Below are positions 24,505-35,130 of a stretch of 64,000 nucleotides of DNA, piece after piece (the stretch's first letter is position 1; each line of letters opens with the position of its first letter). Position numbers and translations under genes: made by a program. The stretch is from Achromobacter sp. Bel (GTDB lineage: Bacteria > Pseudomonadota > Gammaproteobacteria > Burkholderiales > Burkholderiaceae_B): the NCBI RefSeq assembly GCF_012928505.1, contig NZ_JABBJN010000022.1:1-64000 (forward strand). The letters are read 5' to 3'. The notes beneath the pieces are model-generated. The model searched no databases. It was given only the letters and a program-made list of their open reading frames with translations, and was not told where the DNA came from.

Positions 24505-25378
24505 AGAAACCTCCGACAACACGCGAAAAATTCAGCACGTCCCTACGTGTCCCCATTGTGCCTCAGTGCCTGCGCTTTACTAGACAAACCAGCGATAAGC
24601 ATTGTCGGCCTGGTGTTATGTTGCTTTCGCCACACATCAACCATGAAGCACGATCGGGGCCCTTTCCAGTTAGGCTGCATCCCGCGGATACAAGTTCCGT
24701 CAGGGAATGCAACTTACGTGAATAAGTTATCTCGCACGCCTTCAGCATATTGCTATGGCCGGCACGCATGATGCGGCCGCACATGAAATGGTCAGCAATC
24801 ATTTGAAGGGATGAGCGATATCCCGGTGGATTCTTATGATTCGGGCGTAAACCCGATGCGCCCGCTATGCGATGGCAGCGGACGGTCTGAACAGCGCCTT
24901 GGCGTCCTTGTTCAGCAGCGCGCCGGTTCGGTCGTGAAAAGCGCCGATATCGCGGCACGGGAATCCGTGGTGACGAGGGCGTGTAGCACTGTGCGGTGAA
25001 GGCCGTTAGCACGTAGCGCCAAGTCATGTGCCTATGCTAAAGCCAATTGACTGTTTTGTGGCAATTCATTTGACGCATCGCCCAAAATAGTGATGAGGGT
25101 TTTCGCCATGAAAAACCGCATGCGCGAATCGCTCGCAAACTTGATGCGATCCCTGTGCCGCATGTGGGCGCGGAGTCGCTACGAAAGGCATTTCGCGCGG
25201 TTTCAATCGCACAATTGGCAGCCGCGCATGACGAGTGCTAGTACCCATGGCGCGAACACGGATACTTCCTGCAAGGGTTGCCGCGGGCAAAAAACCAAGA
25301 CGCGCCGTCAACGATAGAATCACGCATCTGAACGCGCTCCGCGTTTTTTCGAACACGCGATTTTTCCGGCACTGCGTC
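24505..25378. other. Long stretch without a convincing gene upstream of prkA
   Basis: About 870 bp that reads as non-coding, with patchier base composition and A/T-rich parts near 25040-25090. It must hold the prkA-operon promoter and the promoter of the DUF3142 gene. Short open frames exist but look unlike proteins. One minus-strand frame at 24864-25004 has GC-rich third positions and ends like a protein C-terminus (IGAFHDRTGALLNKDAKAL); it may be a decayed gene end. Confidence 0.5.
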
Positions 25379-26632
25379 ATGTTGCTCCGCTTGCGGCAAG
25401 TTTTTTGCCTGACCCTGAACCGTGCGTCACCGGCGGGTCAACGCGGAGCCGCCGCGTGTTTCGCGGCCTTGCTGCTGATGTTGAGCGCTTGCGGAAAACC
25501 CGAACCGGCTTTGCCCAACGACGCCTATGTGTGGCAGCGCCGGTGGACACCGCCCGTGCTGGAAGCCTTGTCCGCCGGCGCGGACGCCGTGCGGGCATGG
25601 CGCGTGCTGGTCGCCGAAATCGGCGCGGACGGCCGATGGATCAACACCGCGCCCGACGTGGCCGCGCTGACCGCGGCCCGGCGCCCGGTCGTCATGGTGT
25701 GGCGGATGGATGGCCGCGTCGACACGCTGGACGCGCAGGCCACATCCGCGCGCATCGCAGCGGCCAGCCAAGCCTGGCGCAATGCAGGCATCACGCTGGC
25801 TGGCGTTGAAATCGATTACGACTGCGCCACGTCGAAGCTGCCCGCCTACCGCCATTTCCTGGCCGCGTTGAAAAGCCGCCTGGGCCCGGACAGCGCTTTG
25901 TCGATCACCGCCCTGCCCACCTGGCTGAACAGTCCCGAGCTTGACGCGTTGCTCAAGGTGCCCGACGAAGCCGTGTTGCAGGTGCATGCGGTGATGAACC
26001 CCACGCAAGGCCTGTTCGACGCCAATCGCGCGCAAACGTGGCTGGATGCCTTTGCGGACCGCACGCAAAAGCCATGGCGCGTGGCGTTGCCCGCCTATGG
26101 CAGCCGGGTGGCCTGGGATGACGCCGGGAACGTCGCCGCCATCGAAAGCGAGCGGCCCGCGCTGCAGCCGGGCGGCCGCGCCAGCGAGCTTGTTGTCGCC
26201 CCCGCCGCCATGGCGGCCTTTGTCGACCGGATCCACCAGTCCCGGCCGCGCGGCCTGGCCGGCATCGTCTGGTTCCGGCTGCCCACCGCACGCGACGAGC
26301 GCGCCTGGAGCCTGCCGACCTGGCGCGCGGTGTTGATGCGGCAACCGCTGCAACCGGCGCTGCATGTCACCGCGCGCGCGGTCGCCGACGGCGGCACGCA
26401 GGATCTGGTGCTGTCCAACGCCGGCAACGCCGATGGCGCGCTGCCGTTCATCATTCGCTGGAACGGCGTCTGCCGCGGCGCGGACGGCATCAACGGCTAT
26501 ACCCTGGAACGCGACGGCGAAGGACGCTACCTGCGACGCGCGCAAGACGGCTTGCTGCACGCCGGCAGCCAACGCCATATCGGCTGGATACGCTGTGAAA
26601 CCCCACCCACGACCTTCCATGTACAACCGTAG
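25379..26632 (+). CDS. DUF3142 domain lipoprotein
   Basis: This 417-aa protein begins at the ATG at 25379. A basic start and hydrophobic stretch lead to a lipobox (LSAC near residue 39), so it is probably a lipoprotein. The body resembles DUF3142 proteins, which look like TIM-barrel glycosidase-related folds: AGVEIDYDCATSKLPAYRHF, SITALPTWLNSPEL, VMNPTQGLF and GLAGIVWFRLP. The function is unknown in the family; activity on a polysaccharide is only inference. The next gene starts 14 nt before its stop, so the two are coupled. Confidence 0.8.
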   Translation: MLLRLRQVFCLTLNRASPAGQRGAAACFAALLLMLSACGKPEPALPNDAYVWQRRWTPPVLEALSAGADAVRAWRVLVAEIGADGRWINTAPDVAALTAARRPVVMVWRMDGRVDTLDAQATSARIAAASQAWRNAGITLAGVEIDYDCATSKLPAYRHFLAALKSRLGPDSALSITALPTWLNSPELDALLKVPDEAVLQVHAVMNPTQGLFDANRAQTWLDAFADRTQKPWRVALPAYGSRVAWDDAGNVAAIESERPALQPGGRASELVVAPAAMAAFVDRIHQSRPRGLAGIVWFRLPTARDERAWSLPTWRAVLMRQPLQPALHVTARAVADGGTQDLVLSNAGNADGALPFIIRWNGVCRGADGINGYTLERDGEGRYLRRAQDGLLHAGSQRHIGWIRCETPPTTFHVQP

Positions 26633-29183
26633 AACGATCATCCGGCTGACGTTGCTGGCCTGCGCCGTCGGCGCAGGCATTGCCGTGGCCTGCGGCCCGG
26701 ACTTCCCGGCGCAGTTGCTCGACGACCGCGCCGGCACCCTGAAGAGCACGCCCGCGAACGCCTTCACCTTCGAGGCCTCGCGGCTGATTGCGCCGGCCGA
26801 CGCGCTGCGGGCCGAGGAATCCGCTGCGCTGCCCGACGGCAGCGACCGGCAAGACACCATTCCCGAAGACTACGATCCCGCGCTCAACCCCGCGCAACGT
26901 GCCGCAGCGCGCGCGATGCGGACGCTGCCGGACGGAGACCAGGCGTATGCGGCAGGCGGCGCCCTGCCCGAAGCCGCGCGGCTTTACACCGCCGCGGCCG
27001 TCGACATCCGGTCCGCCGCGCAAGCCCATTCCGATGCGGCGCTGCTGCGGGCCCGTGCGCGCTTGCTGGACATTCTGGCGCTGCCGGAACGCGTCGCGGC
27101 GGCACGCAGCGTCTGGGCCGCTTATATGTTGGCTGAAATCGGGCCGACTGAAGTCGGGGCCACCGGACTCGGGCAGAACGAAACCGGGGACGCGGCAGGC
27201 ATGGCCACGGGCGACGCATCCGCCGCCTATGCCCGCGTCCGCCGATTGGCGCAAGCCGGCGCGCCGGATCCTTTGGGCTTGGCGGTCGCCAGCTATGGGC
27301 AAGAAGCCCTGCTGCTGCTGAACGGTTCCCACGGGTCTTGCACCGCCCAAGACTTCCTGGCCGCGACGGCCTGCCCCGACGCCATCCCCGCCCCCGCGCT
27401 GAAACAGGCGATCCGCCTGTACGCCGAACAGGCGGCGCGCGGTTCGCGCAGCGGCCAGTCGTCCTTGAGGCTGATCGCGGATTGGGCGTTGGGCGCACCT
27501 GCGCGCGCCAGTCGCCTGATCGACGATCCCGTCGCGCAGCGGCTGCTGGTGGCCTACGCGCTGGCAAGAGTGGGCGATATCGTGGACGGCAACCCGGAAA
27601 GCGCGTTCGACATGTTCGCCACGTTCGATCTGAACGGACAACGCGGCTATGCCGATGCCGGGGCGGGCGTGCGCAACGTCACGCCCAATCCGGCGCTGCA
27701 AGCGTTGGCGACGGCGCTGGCCGGACAGGACGTAAGCCGCATCCAGGATGCGGACCGGGTCGCCGCCCTGGCTTACCGCGTCGGCCGCTACGACCTGGCG
27801 CAAGGCCTGGCCGGCCGGCTGGACACGCCGCTTGCCTGGTGGGTGCGCGCCAAACTCGCGATCCGCCAGGGCGACATGACGGCTGCGGCGCAGGCGTATG
27901 CGCACGCCGCCCGCGCCTTCCCGACGACGGCGTCCACGGGCCTGGAACGCTCCAGCATGGCCCGGCTGAAGGCCGAGCAAGGCGTGCTGGCGCTGTCCCG
28001 CGGTCAATATGTGGAAGCACTGGACATGCTGCTGCACGCGTCCCTTCCCGTTTCGGACGACGCCGTGCAGGATGAAGGCTGGCCCATTTCCCCGTACTGG
28101 AACGACGCGGCCTATGTGGCCGAACGCGTCTTGACGGCGGACGAACTGAAGGCCTACGTGGACCAGCAGGTGCCGGCATCCGCCGTGCTGCCTGCGCCGG
28201 CCGGCTTTGCGCAGTTCGACTATCAGCCCTTCTACGACTGGATGGTGAAGCATCCGATCCCCGATGGCGACCGCCTGCGTGCCCTGTTGGCCCGCCGCCT
28301 GATGCGCGAAGGCCGCATGGACCAGGCCTTGGCCTACTTCCCGCAAGACGACGACGCCCGCTTCGCCACCATGGCGTATGACGACGGTTCATGGCGCGTC
28401 GCGCCATCCAGCAGCCATCGACATGCCGTCGAATACACGGCGGCCCTGCAACAGGCTGGCAGCGCCTGGGGCCGCACGGCGCGCGCGGAAGCCTGGTTCA
28501 AGGCCGCGCAATTGGCCCGCCGCAACGGCCTGGAAATCATGGGCTACGAGCAAGACCCCGACTTTGCGGTGTATGACGGCAATTACACCTATGGCGCGGG
28601 CCGCAGCCCGGCGCCCTGGCGCCAGGACGCCGACGGCAACGACCCGCCGCAGGACACGTCGGCGCAGCGCGCCGACGCCGCCCTCCCGGGCCCGTTTGTC
28701 ATGCCGGAAGAACGCTTGCGCTTCGCCGCCAGCGAGGCCAGGCCCTATTCGCGCTTCCATTATCGACAGGTCGCGACCGACCACACGCTGCAATCGGCCG
28801 CGTTGCTGCCAAACCGATCGCAGGCGTTCGCGGCCGTGCTGTGCCAAGGCACCCGCTACATCATCGACGATTCGCCCGAACGGGCCCAGGCGGTATATCA
28901 GCGCTACGTGGAGCACGGCGCCCAGGTGCCCTTCAGCGCCACGTTCGGGCGCGAATGCCCGCCGCCCGACTTCCAGGCAGCGGCCTGGTTCCATTACACG
29001 CAGGCCTGGAAAGCAGGGGAGCGCTTGCGCCGCGACCATGGCGGCCTGCTGTGGGCAGCGGGGCTGTTGATGCTGTTCGCAGGCGGCGCGTGCGTCTTCG
29101 CATGGCGCCGTGGCGCGGCACCGCGCCGCCCAAAGGCGCAGGGGCGGATTTCGGAACGGAGGCTCAGGAACGAGCAGGCTTAA
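26619..29183 (+). CDS. Large unrecognised envelope protein coupled to the DUF3142 gene
   Basis: I do not recognise this 854-aa protein. An N-terminal signal (LTLLACAVGAGIAVAC) ends in a Cys followed by GPDFP, so it may be a lipoprotein or simply exported. The body is Ala-rich and helical, with TPR/Sel1-like stretches (PEAARLYTAAAVDIRSAAQA; YVEALDMLLHASLPVSDDAV), suggesting a repeat scaffold. A transmembrane helix near the C-terminus (LLWAAGLLMLFAGGACVFAW) precedes a basic tail. The start at 26619 lies inside the end of the DUF3142 gene, so the two probably act together at the envelope. Confidence 0.75.
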   Translation: MYNRRTIIRLTLLACAVGAGIAVACGPDFPAQLLDDRAGTLKSTPANAFTFEASRLIAPADALRAEESAALPDGSDRQDTIPEDYDPALNPAQRAAARAMRTLPDGDQAYAAGGALPEAARLYTAAAVDIRSAAQAHSDAALLRARARLLDILALPERVAAARSVWAAYMLAEIGPTEVGATGLGQNETGDAAGMATGDASAAYARVRRLAQAGAPDPLGLAVASYGQEALLLLNGSHGSCTAQDFLAATACPDAIPAPALKQAIRLYAEQAARGSRSGQSSLRLIADWALGAPARASRLIDDPVAQRLLVAYALARVGDIVDGNPESAFDMFATFDLNGQRGYADAGAGVRNVTPNPALQALATALAGQDVSRIQDADRVAALAYRVGRYDLAQGLAGRLDTPLAWWVRAKLAIRQGDMTAAAQAYAHAARAFPTTASTGLERSSMARLKAEQGVLALSRGQYVEALDMLLHASLPVSDDAVQDEGWPISPYWNDAAYVAERVLTADELKAYVDQQVPASAVLPAPAGFAQFDYQPFYDWMVKHPIPDGDRLRALLARRLMREGRMDQALAYFPQDDDARFATMAYDDGSWRVAPSSSHRHAVEYTAALQQAGSAWGRTARAEAWFKAAQLARRNGLEIMGYEQDPDFAVYDGNYTYGAGRSPAPWRQDADGNDPPQDTSAQRADAALPGPFVMPEERLRFAASEARPYSRFHYRQVATDHTLQSAALLPNRSQAFAAVLCQGTRYIIDDSPERAQAVYQRYVEHGAQVPFSATFGRECPPPDFQAAAWFHYTQAWKAGERLRRDHGGLLWAAGLLMLFAGGACVFAWRRGAAPRRPKAQGRISERRLRNEQA

Positions 29184-29210
29184 CCGCGGCAGACTCGAAA
29201 GCGGACGGGC

Positions 29211-30362
29211 TCAGGCCTGGGCGGGCAAAGCCACGCGCTGCGACAATTGCCGCCAGGGGCCGGGCATCCTGGCGCGCAAGCGCATGTCAACGCCCAGCCG
29301 CGTGGCCTCGATGAATTCGTAGCGCTGGGCGGCATCCAGGTGCTCAAGCATGGGCAGGCGCACCATGCCCGCCGCATCGCCCAGCAGCACCGGCGCCAGA
29401 TACAGCAGCAGTTCGTCCACGCAGCCCGCGGCGACCAGCGCGCCTGACAAGCCCGCCCCCGCCTCGATGTGGACTTCATTGAACTGTTCCTGGGCAAACC
29501 AGTGCATCATGGCCGGCAGGTCGACGCGGTCCGGCGCCTGCCCGGGCAGCACCACGACGCGCGCATGCTTGTCCGCCAGGCGTGCGGCCTTCGCCGCATC
29601 TTCACGGGCGGTAAAGACGATCACTTCCGCGCCATCGAACAAACGGGCGTCCTCCGGGATGTCGAAACGGCCGTCCACCACCGCCTTGCGCGGCTGGCGC
29701 GGCGAATCCACGCCACGCACATTGAGTTGCGGATTGTCCTTCAGCACAGTGCCCATGCCGGTCAGCACCACGCAGCTGCGCGCGCGCCAATGGTGGCCGT
29801 CGGCACGCGCCTCTGGGCCAGTGATCCATTGCGACATACCGTTATGCAGCGCGCTGCGGCCGTCCAGCGACGCCGCCATCTTCATCCACGCCCAGGGCAG
29901 CCCCCGGCTCATCCGCGAGATGAACCCCGCATTGATCGCCAGCGCTTCCTCGGCGCAGACGCCGGTCACGACCTGGATGCCGGCCGCGCGCAGGCGCGCC
30001 AGGCCCTGCCCGTTGACCAGCGGATTAGGGTCGCCGATGGCCACGACTACCCGCGCCGGCTTTGCGGCCAGGACGGCGTCCACGCAAGGCGGCGTGCGGC
30101 CGAAATGGCTGCAGGGCTCCAGCGTGACGTACATCGTCGCGCCTTCCACGGGCTCGTGCCGCGCCTGGGCGTCGCGCAGCGCACGGATTTCGGCGTGCGG
30201 GCCGCCGGGCGGCTGGGTCGCGCCCTCGCCCAGCACGCGCCCGTCGCGCACGATGACGCATCCGACCCTTGGGTTGGGCGCGGTCGTGAACAGCACGCTC
30301 TCGGCCAGCGCCAGGGCGCGTCGCATCCAGAAGATATCGTCGGGGTGGCTTACGGTCATCAT
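29211..30362 (-). CDS. ribD: RibD, bifunctional riboflavin biosynthesis deaminase/reductase
   Basis: This 383-aa protein carries out two steps of riboflavin synthesis: deamination of the pyrimidine from GTP and reduction of its ribosyl group with NADPH. The N-terminal cytidine deaminase-like domain has the zinc ligands in GGPHAEIRAL and LEPCSHFGRTPPC. The C-terminal reductase domain begins near AWMKMAASLDGRSAL and includes VLTGMGTVLKDNPQLNVR and EVHIEAGAGLSGAL. Start at ATG 30362 or 30359. It converges with the 854-aa envelope protein gene and lies with nrdR and glyA, though separated from nrdR by two plus-strand genes. Confidence 0.95.
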   Translation of the reverse strand: MMTVSHPDDIFWMRRALALAESVLFTTAPNPRVGCVIVRDGRVLGEGATQPPGGPHAEIRALRDAQARHEPVEGATMYVTLEPCSHFGRTPPCVDAVLAAKPARVVVAIGDPNPLVNGQGLARLRAAGIQVVTGVCAEEALAINAGFISRMSRGLPWAWMKMAASLDGRSALHNGMSQWITGPEARADGHHWRARSCVVLTGMGTVLKDNPQLNVRGVDSPRQPRKAVVDGRFDIPEDARLFDGAEVIVFTAREDAAKAARLADKHARVVVLPGQAPDRVDLPAMMHWFAQEQFNEVHIEAGAGLSGALVAAGCVDELLLYLAPVLLGDAAGMVRLPMLEHLDAAQRYEFIEATRLGVDMRLRARMPGPWRQLSQRVALPAQA

Positions 30363-30541
30363 GGCAGGAATTGTATGTCCGGCGGCGCGCCGCCGGGCGC
30401 AACCCGGCTCTGCCGGGAGGGGTATGCTCTTTGCATGTCCGTTTTGGGCTGTTCGGCGTCTTTCGACGATCTCGCGCCAGGCTGGAATCCGCTTCAGAAT
30501 AGCGCCATACCCCTTGAAATCCTTGGCCTGGAGCCCGGAAC

Positions 30542-31105
30542 ATGAAACAAGCACTGATCGTCATCGACGTACAAGAGTCCTTCCGGCACCGTCCGTTTTG
30601 GGATGAAACCGAGTATCCGGCGTTCCTGGCGCAGATCCAGGGCCTTGTCGATTCGGCGTCCGCCCAGGGCATTCCCGTCCTGCAGGTGTTCCACATCAGC
30701 AAGTCCGTCGACCCTGCCAACCCGTTCTCACTGGCCTCCGGCCACGTCAAGACGCTGGAGGAATTGCGCATCGCGCCCACCGCCGTCTTCCACAAGACCG
30801 TGCATTCCTCGCTGTACGCCGAGAGCGCGGATGGCCGCTCGCTGCATGACTGGCTGTGGGAAAACGGCATCGAAGGCATCATCGTCAGCGGCATCCGAAC
30901 CGAGCAATGCTGCGAGACGACGTCGCGCCATGCCAGCGACGCGGGCTTCAAAGTCGTCTTCCCGACCGACGCGACGCTGACGTTCGCCATGCAAAGCCCG
31001 TCCGGCAAGCACTACACGCCGGCCGAGATCCGCGACCACACCGAACTGGTGCTGCAAGGCCGCTTCGCCCGCGTCACCCGCGCCGCCGACGCGCTGGCGG
31101 CCTGA
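30542..31105 (+). CDS. Isochorismatase-like cysteine hydrolase
   Basis: This 187-aa protein belongs to the isochorismatase-like hydrolases, which cleave amides and related bonds with an Asp-Lys-Cys triad. Asp9 (LIVIDVQESF), Lys85 (VFHKT) and Cys123 (IRTEQCCETTSRHA) fit this triad. Members include nicotinamidases and ureidoacrylate hydrolases; the substrate here is not evident. A GlxA-type regulator follows 19 nt downstream and probably responds to the same compound. Confidence 0.87.
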   Translation: MKQALIVIDVQESFRHRPFWDETEYPAFLAQIQGLVDSASAQGIPVLQVFHISKSVDPANPFSLASGHVKTLEELRIAPTAVFHKTVHSSLYAESADGRSLHDWLWENGIEGIIVSGIRTEQCCETTSRHASDAGFKVVFPTDATLTFAMQSPSGKHYTPAEIRDHTELVLQGRFARVTRAADALAA

Positions 31106-31124
31106 GCCGAATAAGGAAGGCGCC

Positions 31125-32087
31125 ATGATCCCCGTGTACTTCGTGCTGTCGCGGGGCATCGTCCTGCTGGACCTGGCGGGTCCGGCAGAAGCCTTCCGCG
31201 TGGCCAACAAGCTGTGTCCCGGCACGTTCGAGCAGCACTTCTGCGGCCCGTCCCAGGCCGTGGAAAGCGGGATCCCCGGACTGCACCTGGCCCATATCCA
31301 GCCACTGCCGGCCACGTTGCCCGCTCATGCGCTTGTCATCATTTCCGGGGTGGTGGGCCAGCCCACCCGGCTGGAAGGCCCGGACGCCCATGCCATCGTC
31401 GACTGGCTGGCCGTCCGCCATCCGGCAGACGCCTTCACGCTGATGACCGTGTGCGCTGGCGCGCTGTTCGCCGCCGCGGCCGGACTGACCCGGCAACGCG
31501 AGTGCACCACGCACCACTCCTGCCTGGCGCAATTGGCGGACCTCGACCCGACCGCGCGCGTGCACGACAACCGGATCTTCGTCGAAGATGGCAACCTGGT
31601 CAGCAGCGCCGGCATCACGGCGGGCATCGACCTGGCGCTGCACATGGTGTCGCGCCACTGCGGGCCGCGCATCGCCAGCGAGGTGGCGCGCGACATGGTC
31701 GTCTACCAGCGCCGGGCCGGCACGGACTCCACGCTGTCGCCCTGGCTGGAGCATCGCAGCCATATGCATCCGGGCGTGCACCGCGTGCAGGACGCCGTCG
31801 TGCGCAACCCCGCCGCGCCTTGGTCCGCGCAGTCCCTGGCGGACCAGGCGCACACCAGCGCGCGCCACCTGACGCGCCTGTTCCGGGAACATGCGGGCTG
31901 CACGCCCATGGACTACCTGTATCAGATTCGGGTCGCGCTGGCGCGCGACCTGCTGCGCGAAACCCGGCTGGACCTGGAGCGCGTGGCGGAAAAATCCGGG
32001 TTCGGCTCCGCACAGCACATGCGCCGCGTCTGGCGCAAGTTCCAGCCGCAAACGCCCAGCCTGGCGCGATCCTCGCCCATGCAATGA
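31125..32087 (+). CDS. GlxA-type AraC family transcriptional regulator
   Basis: This 320-aa protein has an N-terminal DJ-1/PfpI-like domain (LSRGIVLLDLAGPAEAFRVA; LMTVCAGALFAAAAGLTRQR) and a C-terminal AraC helix-turn-helix pair (LADQAHTSARHLTRLFREHA; LERVAEKSGFGSAQHMRRVW). This is the GlxA layout, often found with amidases or methylamine-compound catabolism. It is downstream of, and probably controls, the cysteine hydrolase gene. Together they form a two-gene insertion between nrdR and ribD. Confidence 0.92.
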   Translation: MIPVYFVLSRGIVLLDLAGPAEAFRVANKLCPGTFEQHFCGPSQAVESGIPGLHLAHIQPLPATLPAHALVIISGVVGQPTRLEGPDAHAIVDWLAVRHPADAFTLMTVCAGALFAAAAGLTRQRECTTHHSCLAQLADLDPTARVHDNRIFVEDGNLVSSAGITAGIDLALHMVSRHCGPRIASEVARDMVVYQRRAGTDSTLSPWLEHRSHMHPGVHRVQDAVVRNPAAPWSAQSLADQAHTSARHLTRLFREHAGCTPMDYLYQIRVALARDLLRETRLDLERVAEKSGFGSAQHMRRVWRKFQPQTPSLARSSPMQ

Positions 32088-32136
32088 CGGCGCCGAAGCG
32101 CCGCCGTCTTTCCTGCCAAGCCGAGTCCAGCCGGCG

Positions 32137-32616
32137 CTATTCCTTGCGCAGCTTGCCGGGCAGCAGGGGCCCCTGCATCTCCCGGATGGCTTCGACGAAT
32201 TCACCGATATCCTCGAAGCTCTTGTAGACGGACGCAAAGCGCACGTAGGCCACCTTGTCCAGCTTGCGCAGCTCGGTCATGACCAGTTCGCCGATATGTT
32301 CGCTGGGCACTTCCCGCAGTCCGCTAGCCAGCAGCTGTTCTTCGATGCGCGCCACGGCGGCATCCACGTCCTCGGTGCTGACGGGCCGCTTGCGCAGCGC
32401 CAGGCTCAGGCTTGCCCGCAACTTGGCGGGATCGTACTCGCTGCGGCTGCCGTTGCGCTTCACCACGGAAGGCAAGGCAAGCTCCACCCGCTCATAGGTG
32501 GTGAACCGCTTGTCACAGGACAGGCAGCGGCGGCGGCGGCGGATGGCGTCGCCCTCTTCCGAGACCCGGCTGTCGACGACCTGTGTTTCGGCATTGCCGC
32601 AAAATGGACACCGCAT
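32137..32616 (-). CDS. nrdR: NrdR, transcriptional repressor of ribonucleotide reductase
   Basis: This 159-aa protein is the Zn-ribbon/ATP-cone repressor that senses dATP/ATP and controls nrd genes. The zinc ligands are Cys3, Cys6, Cys31 and Cys34 (MRCPFC and CLSC), followed by the ATP-cone ([20 protein letters not shown]). Length and motifs are exact. It lies downstream of glyA on the same strand, as is usual in this family. Confidence 0.98.
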   Translation of the reverse strand: MRCPFCGNAETQVVDSRVSEEGDAIRRRRRCLSCDKRFTTYERVELALPSVVKRNGSRSEYDPAKLRASLSLALRKRPVSTEDVDAAVARIEEQLLASGLREVPSEHIGELVMTELRKLDKVAYVRFASVYKSFEDIGEFVEAIREMQGPLLPGKLRKE

Positions 32617-32754
32617 GTGTGTTCCCTAAAGGCACGGATAGCAATAATTGAGCATATTGTAACGATGCGCCCCTTGTGAGGCGCCAATACGGCTAATTCG
32701 TCCCCGATATCATGGACAGGCCCGGTCGAGGATAGCGCCTGCCGCCCGGAAAGC

Positions 32755-32786
32755 AAAGGGACGGCGCCTTGCGGGGCCGTCCCTTT
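32755..32786 (-). terminator. Intrinsic terminator downstream of glyA
   Basis: An 11-bp stem (AAAGGGACGGC with GCCGTCCCTTT, 10-nt loop) lies 48 nt after the glyA stop on the minus strand. The U-run is poor (TTTGCTTT), so read-through to nrdR is plausible. Confidence 0.65.
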
Positions 32787-32833
32787 GGTCTGGCCCCAAC
32801 GGCGGATAGCCTCGGGGCCCGGGAGATGCTGCG

Positions 32834-34084
<1,251 letters not shown>

Positions 34085-34408
34085 GACGGGGGATTCCTGA
34101 GGCGGTAAGAGAGGAGAAAGCCGTGTCGGGTGGGTAAACCCGAAGAATGCTGAATAGTTTACCGCGTCAGGCGGATTCAATTGCCGCCAACATGCGGGCA
34201 AGCGGCGCAAAATACCGGCGACGGGCACGAAAACCACGCTAACACGTTGGGCCGGGAAACCGCTCTCAACCCGACTTGAGAAACTTTCATGCAAAGCACC
34301 ACCCTCACAACCTACTAAATAGTAGCTTCTGCCAGCATCATCAGTCCGGGACCTGGCGCTGCTGCGCCTGAAGCGTTCGACCGCATGACAGACGGCGGGT
34401 GAGGAACG
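34085..34408. other. Intergenic region upstream of glyA
   Basis: About 320 bp with no convincing gene. It must hold the glyA promoter. A short dyad CTACT-AAAT-AGTAG lies at 34312-34325; no protein or factor can be assigned to it. Confidence 0.6.
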
Positions 34409-34409
34409 C

Positions 34410-34433
34410 AAAAAAAGGGCCGCGGCCCCTTTT
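34410..34433 (-). terminator. Intrinsic terminator of the toxin-antitoxin operon
   Basis: On the minus strand GAAAAGGGGCCGCGGCCC is followed by seven T. The hairpin overlaps the antitoxin stop codon. Its AAAAAAAGGGCCGC side (plus strand) recurs at 35315-35328. Confidence 0.7.
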
Positions 34434-34777
34434 CATGATGCAGGAGTCACCACTGACAGCGTCACCGACTTGCCCGTCCGACCCAGCATTTCCACCAGCG
34501 CATCGATTGTGAATTTGGCAATTTTCTTGTTCACCACATCTGACACACGTGGCCGTGAAACCATCAGGATCCTTGCGGCATCCGACTGCTTCAGATGATG
34601 CAGAGCGATCCATGACGCCAATTCGCTCATGAGCTGCTCTTTGAGGAATTTGGCGTCATCGATCTGTTTCGCTGAAATGGCTTGCAAACGCCTGGCTTCG
34701 GCGGGCGCAAAGCCCAATTCCAGGAATAGGTTTTCGCCAAACGGGGTCACATGCCGAACTTGGGTGTCGATCGTCAT
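34433..34777 (-). CDS. XRE-family antitoxin (HigA-like, HTH_37 type)
   Basis: This 114-aa protein carries a helix-turn-helix (ASWIALHHLKQSDAARILMV, SRPRVSDVVN) of the type seen in antitoxins paired with Gp49-like toxins. It overlaps the toxin gene upstream by 4 nt. It probably neutralises the toxin and represses the operon through the palindrome at 35131-35146. A terminator overlaps its stop. Family assignment is from pattern recognition. Confidence 0.82.
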   Translation of the reverse strand: MTIDTQVRHVTPFGENLFLELGFAPAEARRLQAISAKQIDDAKFLKEQLMSELASWIALHHLKQSDAARILMVSRPRVSDVVNKKIAKFTIDALVEMLGRTGKSVTLSVVTPAS

Positions 34778-35124
34778 TTGCCGCTACTCCTTGTGTTGAT
34801 GACCGCCCGATATCGGGCGCTGACGATGTTGCGGTCCCGCTGACTCGTCGCACGCGTCGTCTTCTGAAATGCGTGCAGGACATAAAGCGCCTCGTCGAAC
34901 TTAGCGACATACATCACTCGAAACGAACCCGCCCGCTCCCAGATGCGGAGTTCGCGAACGCCGCTACCCAGGTTATCTAGCGACTTCCAATCATCTGGCT
35001 CAAGGCCAGCCTGAATCTTGCCGAGTTGGAATCCGGCCTGCCGCCGACTCTCATCGGGAAATCTCAACAAGTCCGCATACGCAGAACCGATCCAGCGGAT
35101 ATCCTTTCCCAACGTCACTATCAT
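34774..35124 (-). CDS. RelE/HigB-like toxin (Gp49-type)
   Basis: This 116-aa protein resembles RelE/ParE-superfamily toxins of the phage Gp49-like family, usually ribosome-dependent mRNA interferases. Family-like parts are ADLLRFPDESRRQAGFQLGK, LGSGVRELRIWERAGSFRVM and ALYVLHAFQKTT. The ATG at 35124 is chosen because the upstream in-frame codons include the operator palindrome. No clear ribosome binding site precedes it. Toxin-first order is the hig arrangement. Confidence 0.85.
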   Translation of the reverse strand: MIVTLGKDIRWIGSAYADLLRFPDESRRQAGFQLGKIQAGLEPDDWKSLDNLGSGVRELRIWERAGSFRVMYVAKFDEALYVLHAFQKTTRATSQRDRNIVSARYRAVINTRSSGK

Positions 35125-35130
35125 CCATGC

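Noticed and set aside
24563-25027. A 154-aa minus-strand open frame in the gap before prkA
   Set aside because: The codon pattern changes along its length and the product looks random. The better signal there is the shorter frame at 24864-25004.
25090-25317. A small plus-strand open frame upstream of the DUF3142 gene
   Set aside because: It is basic and Ser/Thr/Arg-rich towards the end, shows no known domain or good start site, and may simply be leader sequence. Translation data could change this view.
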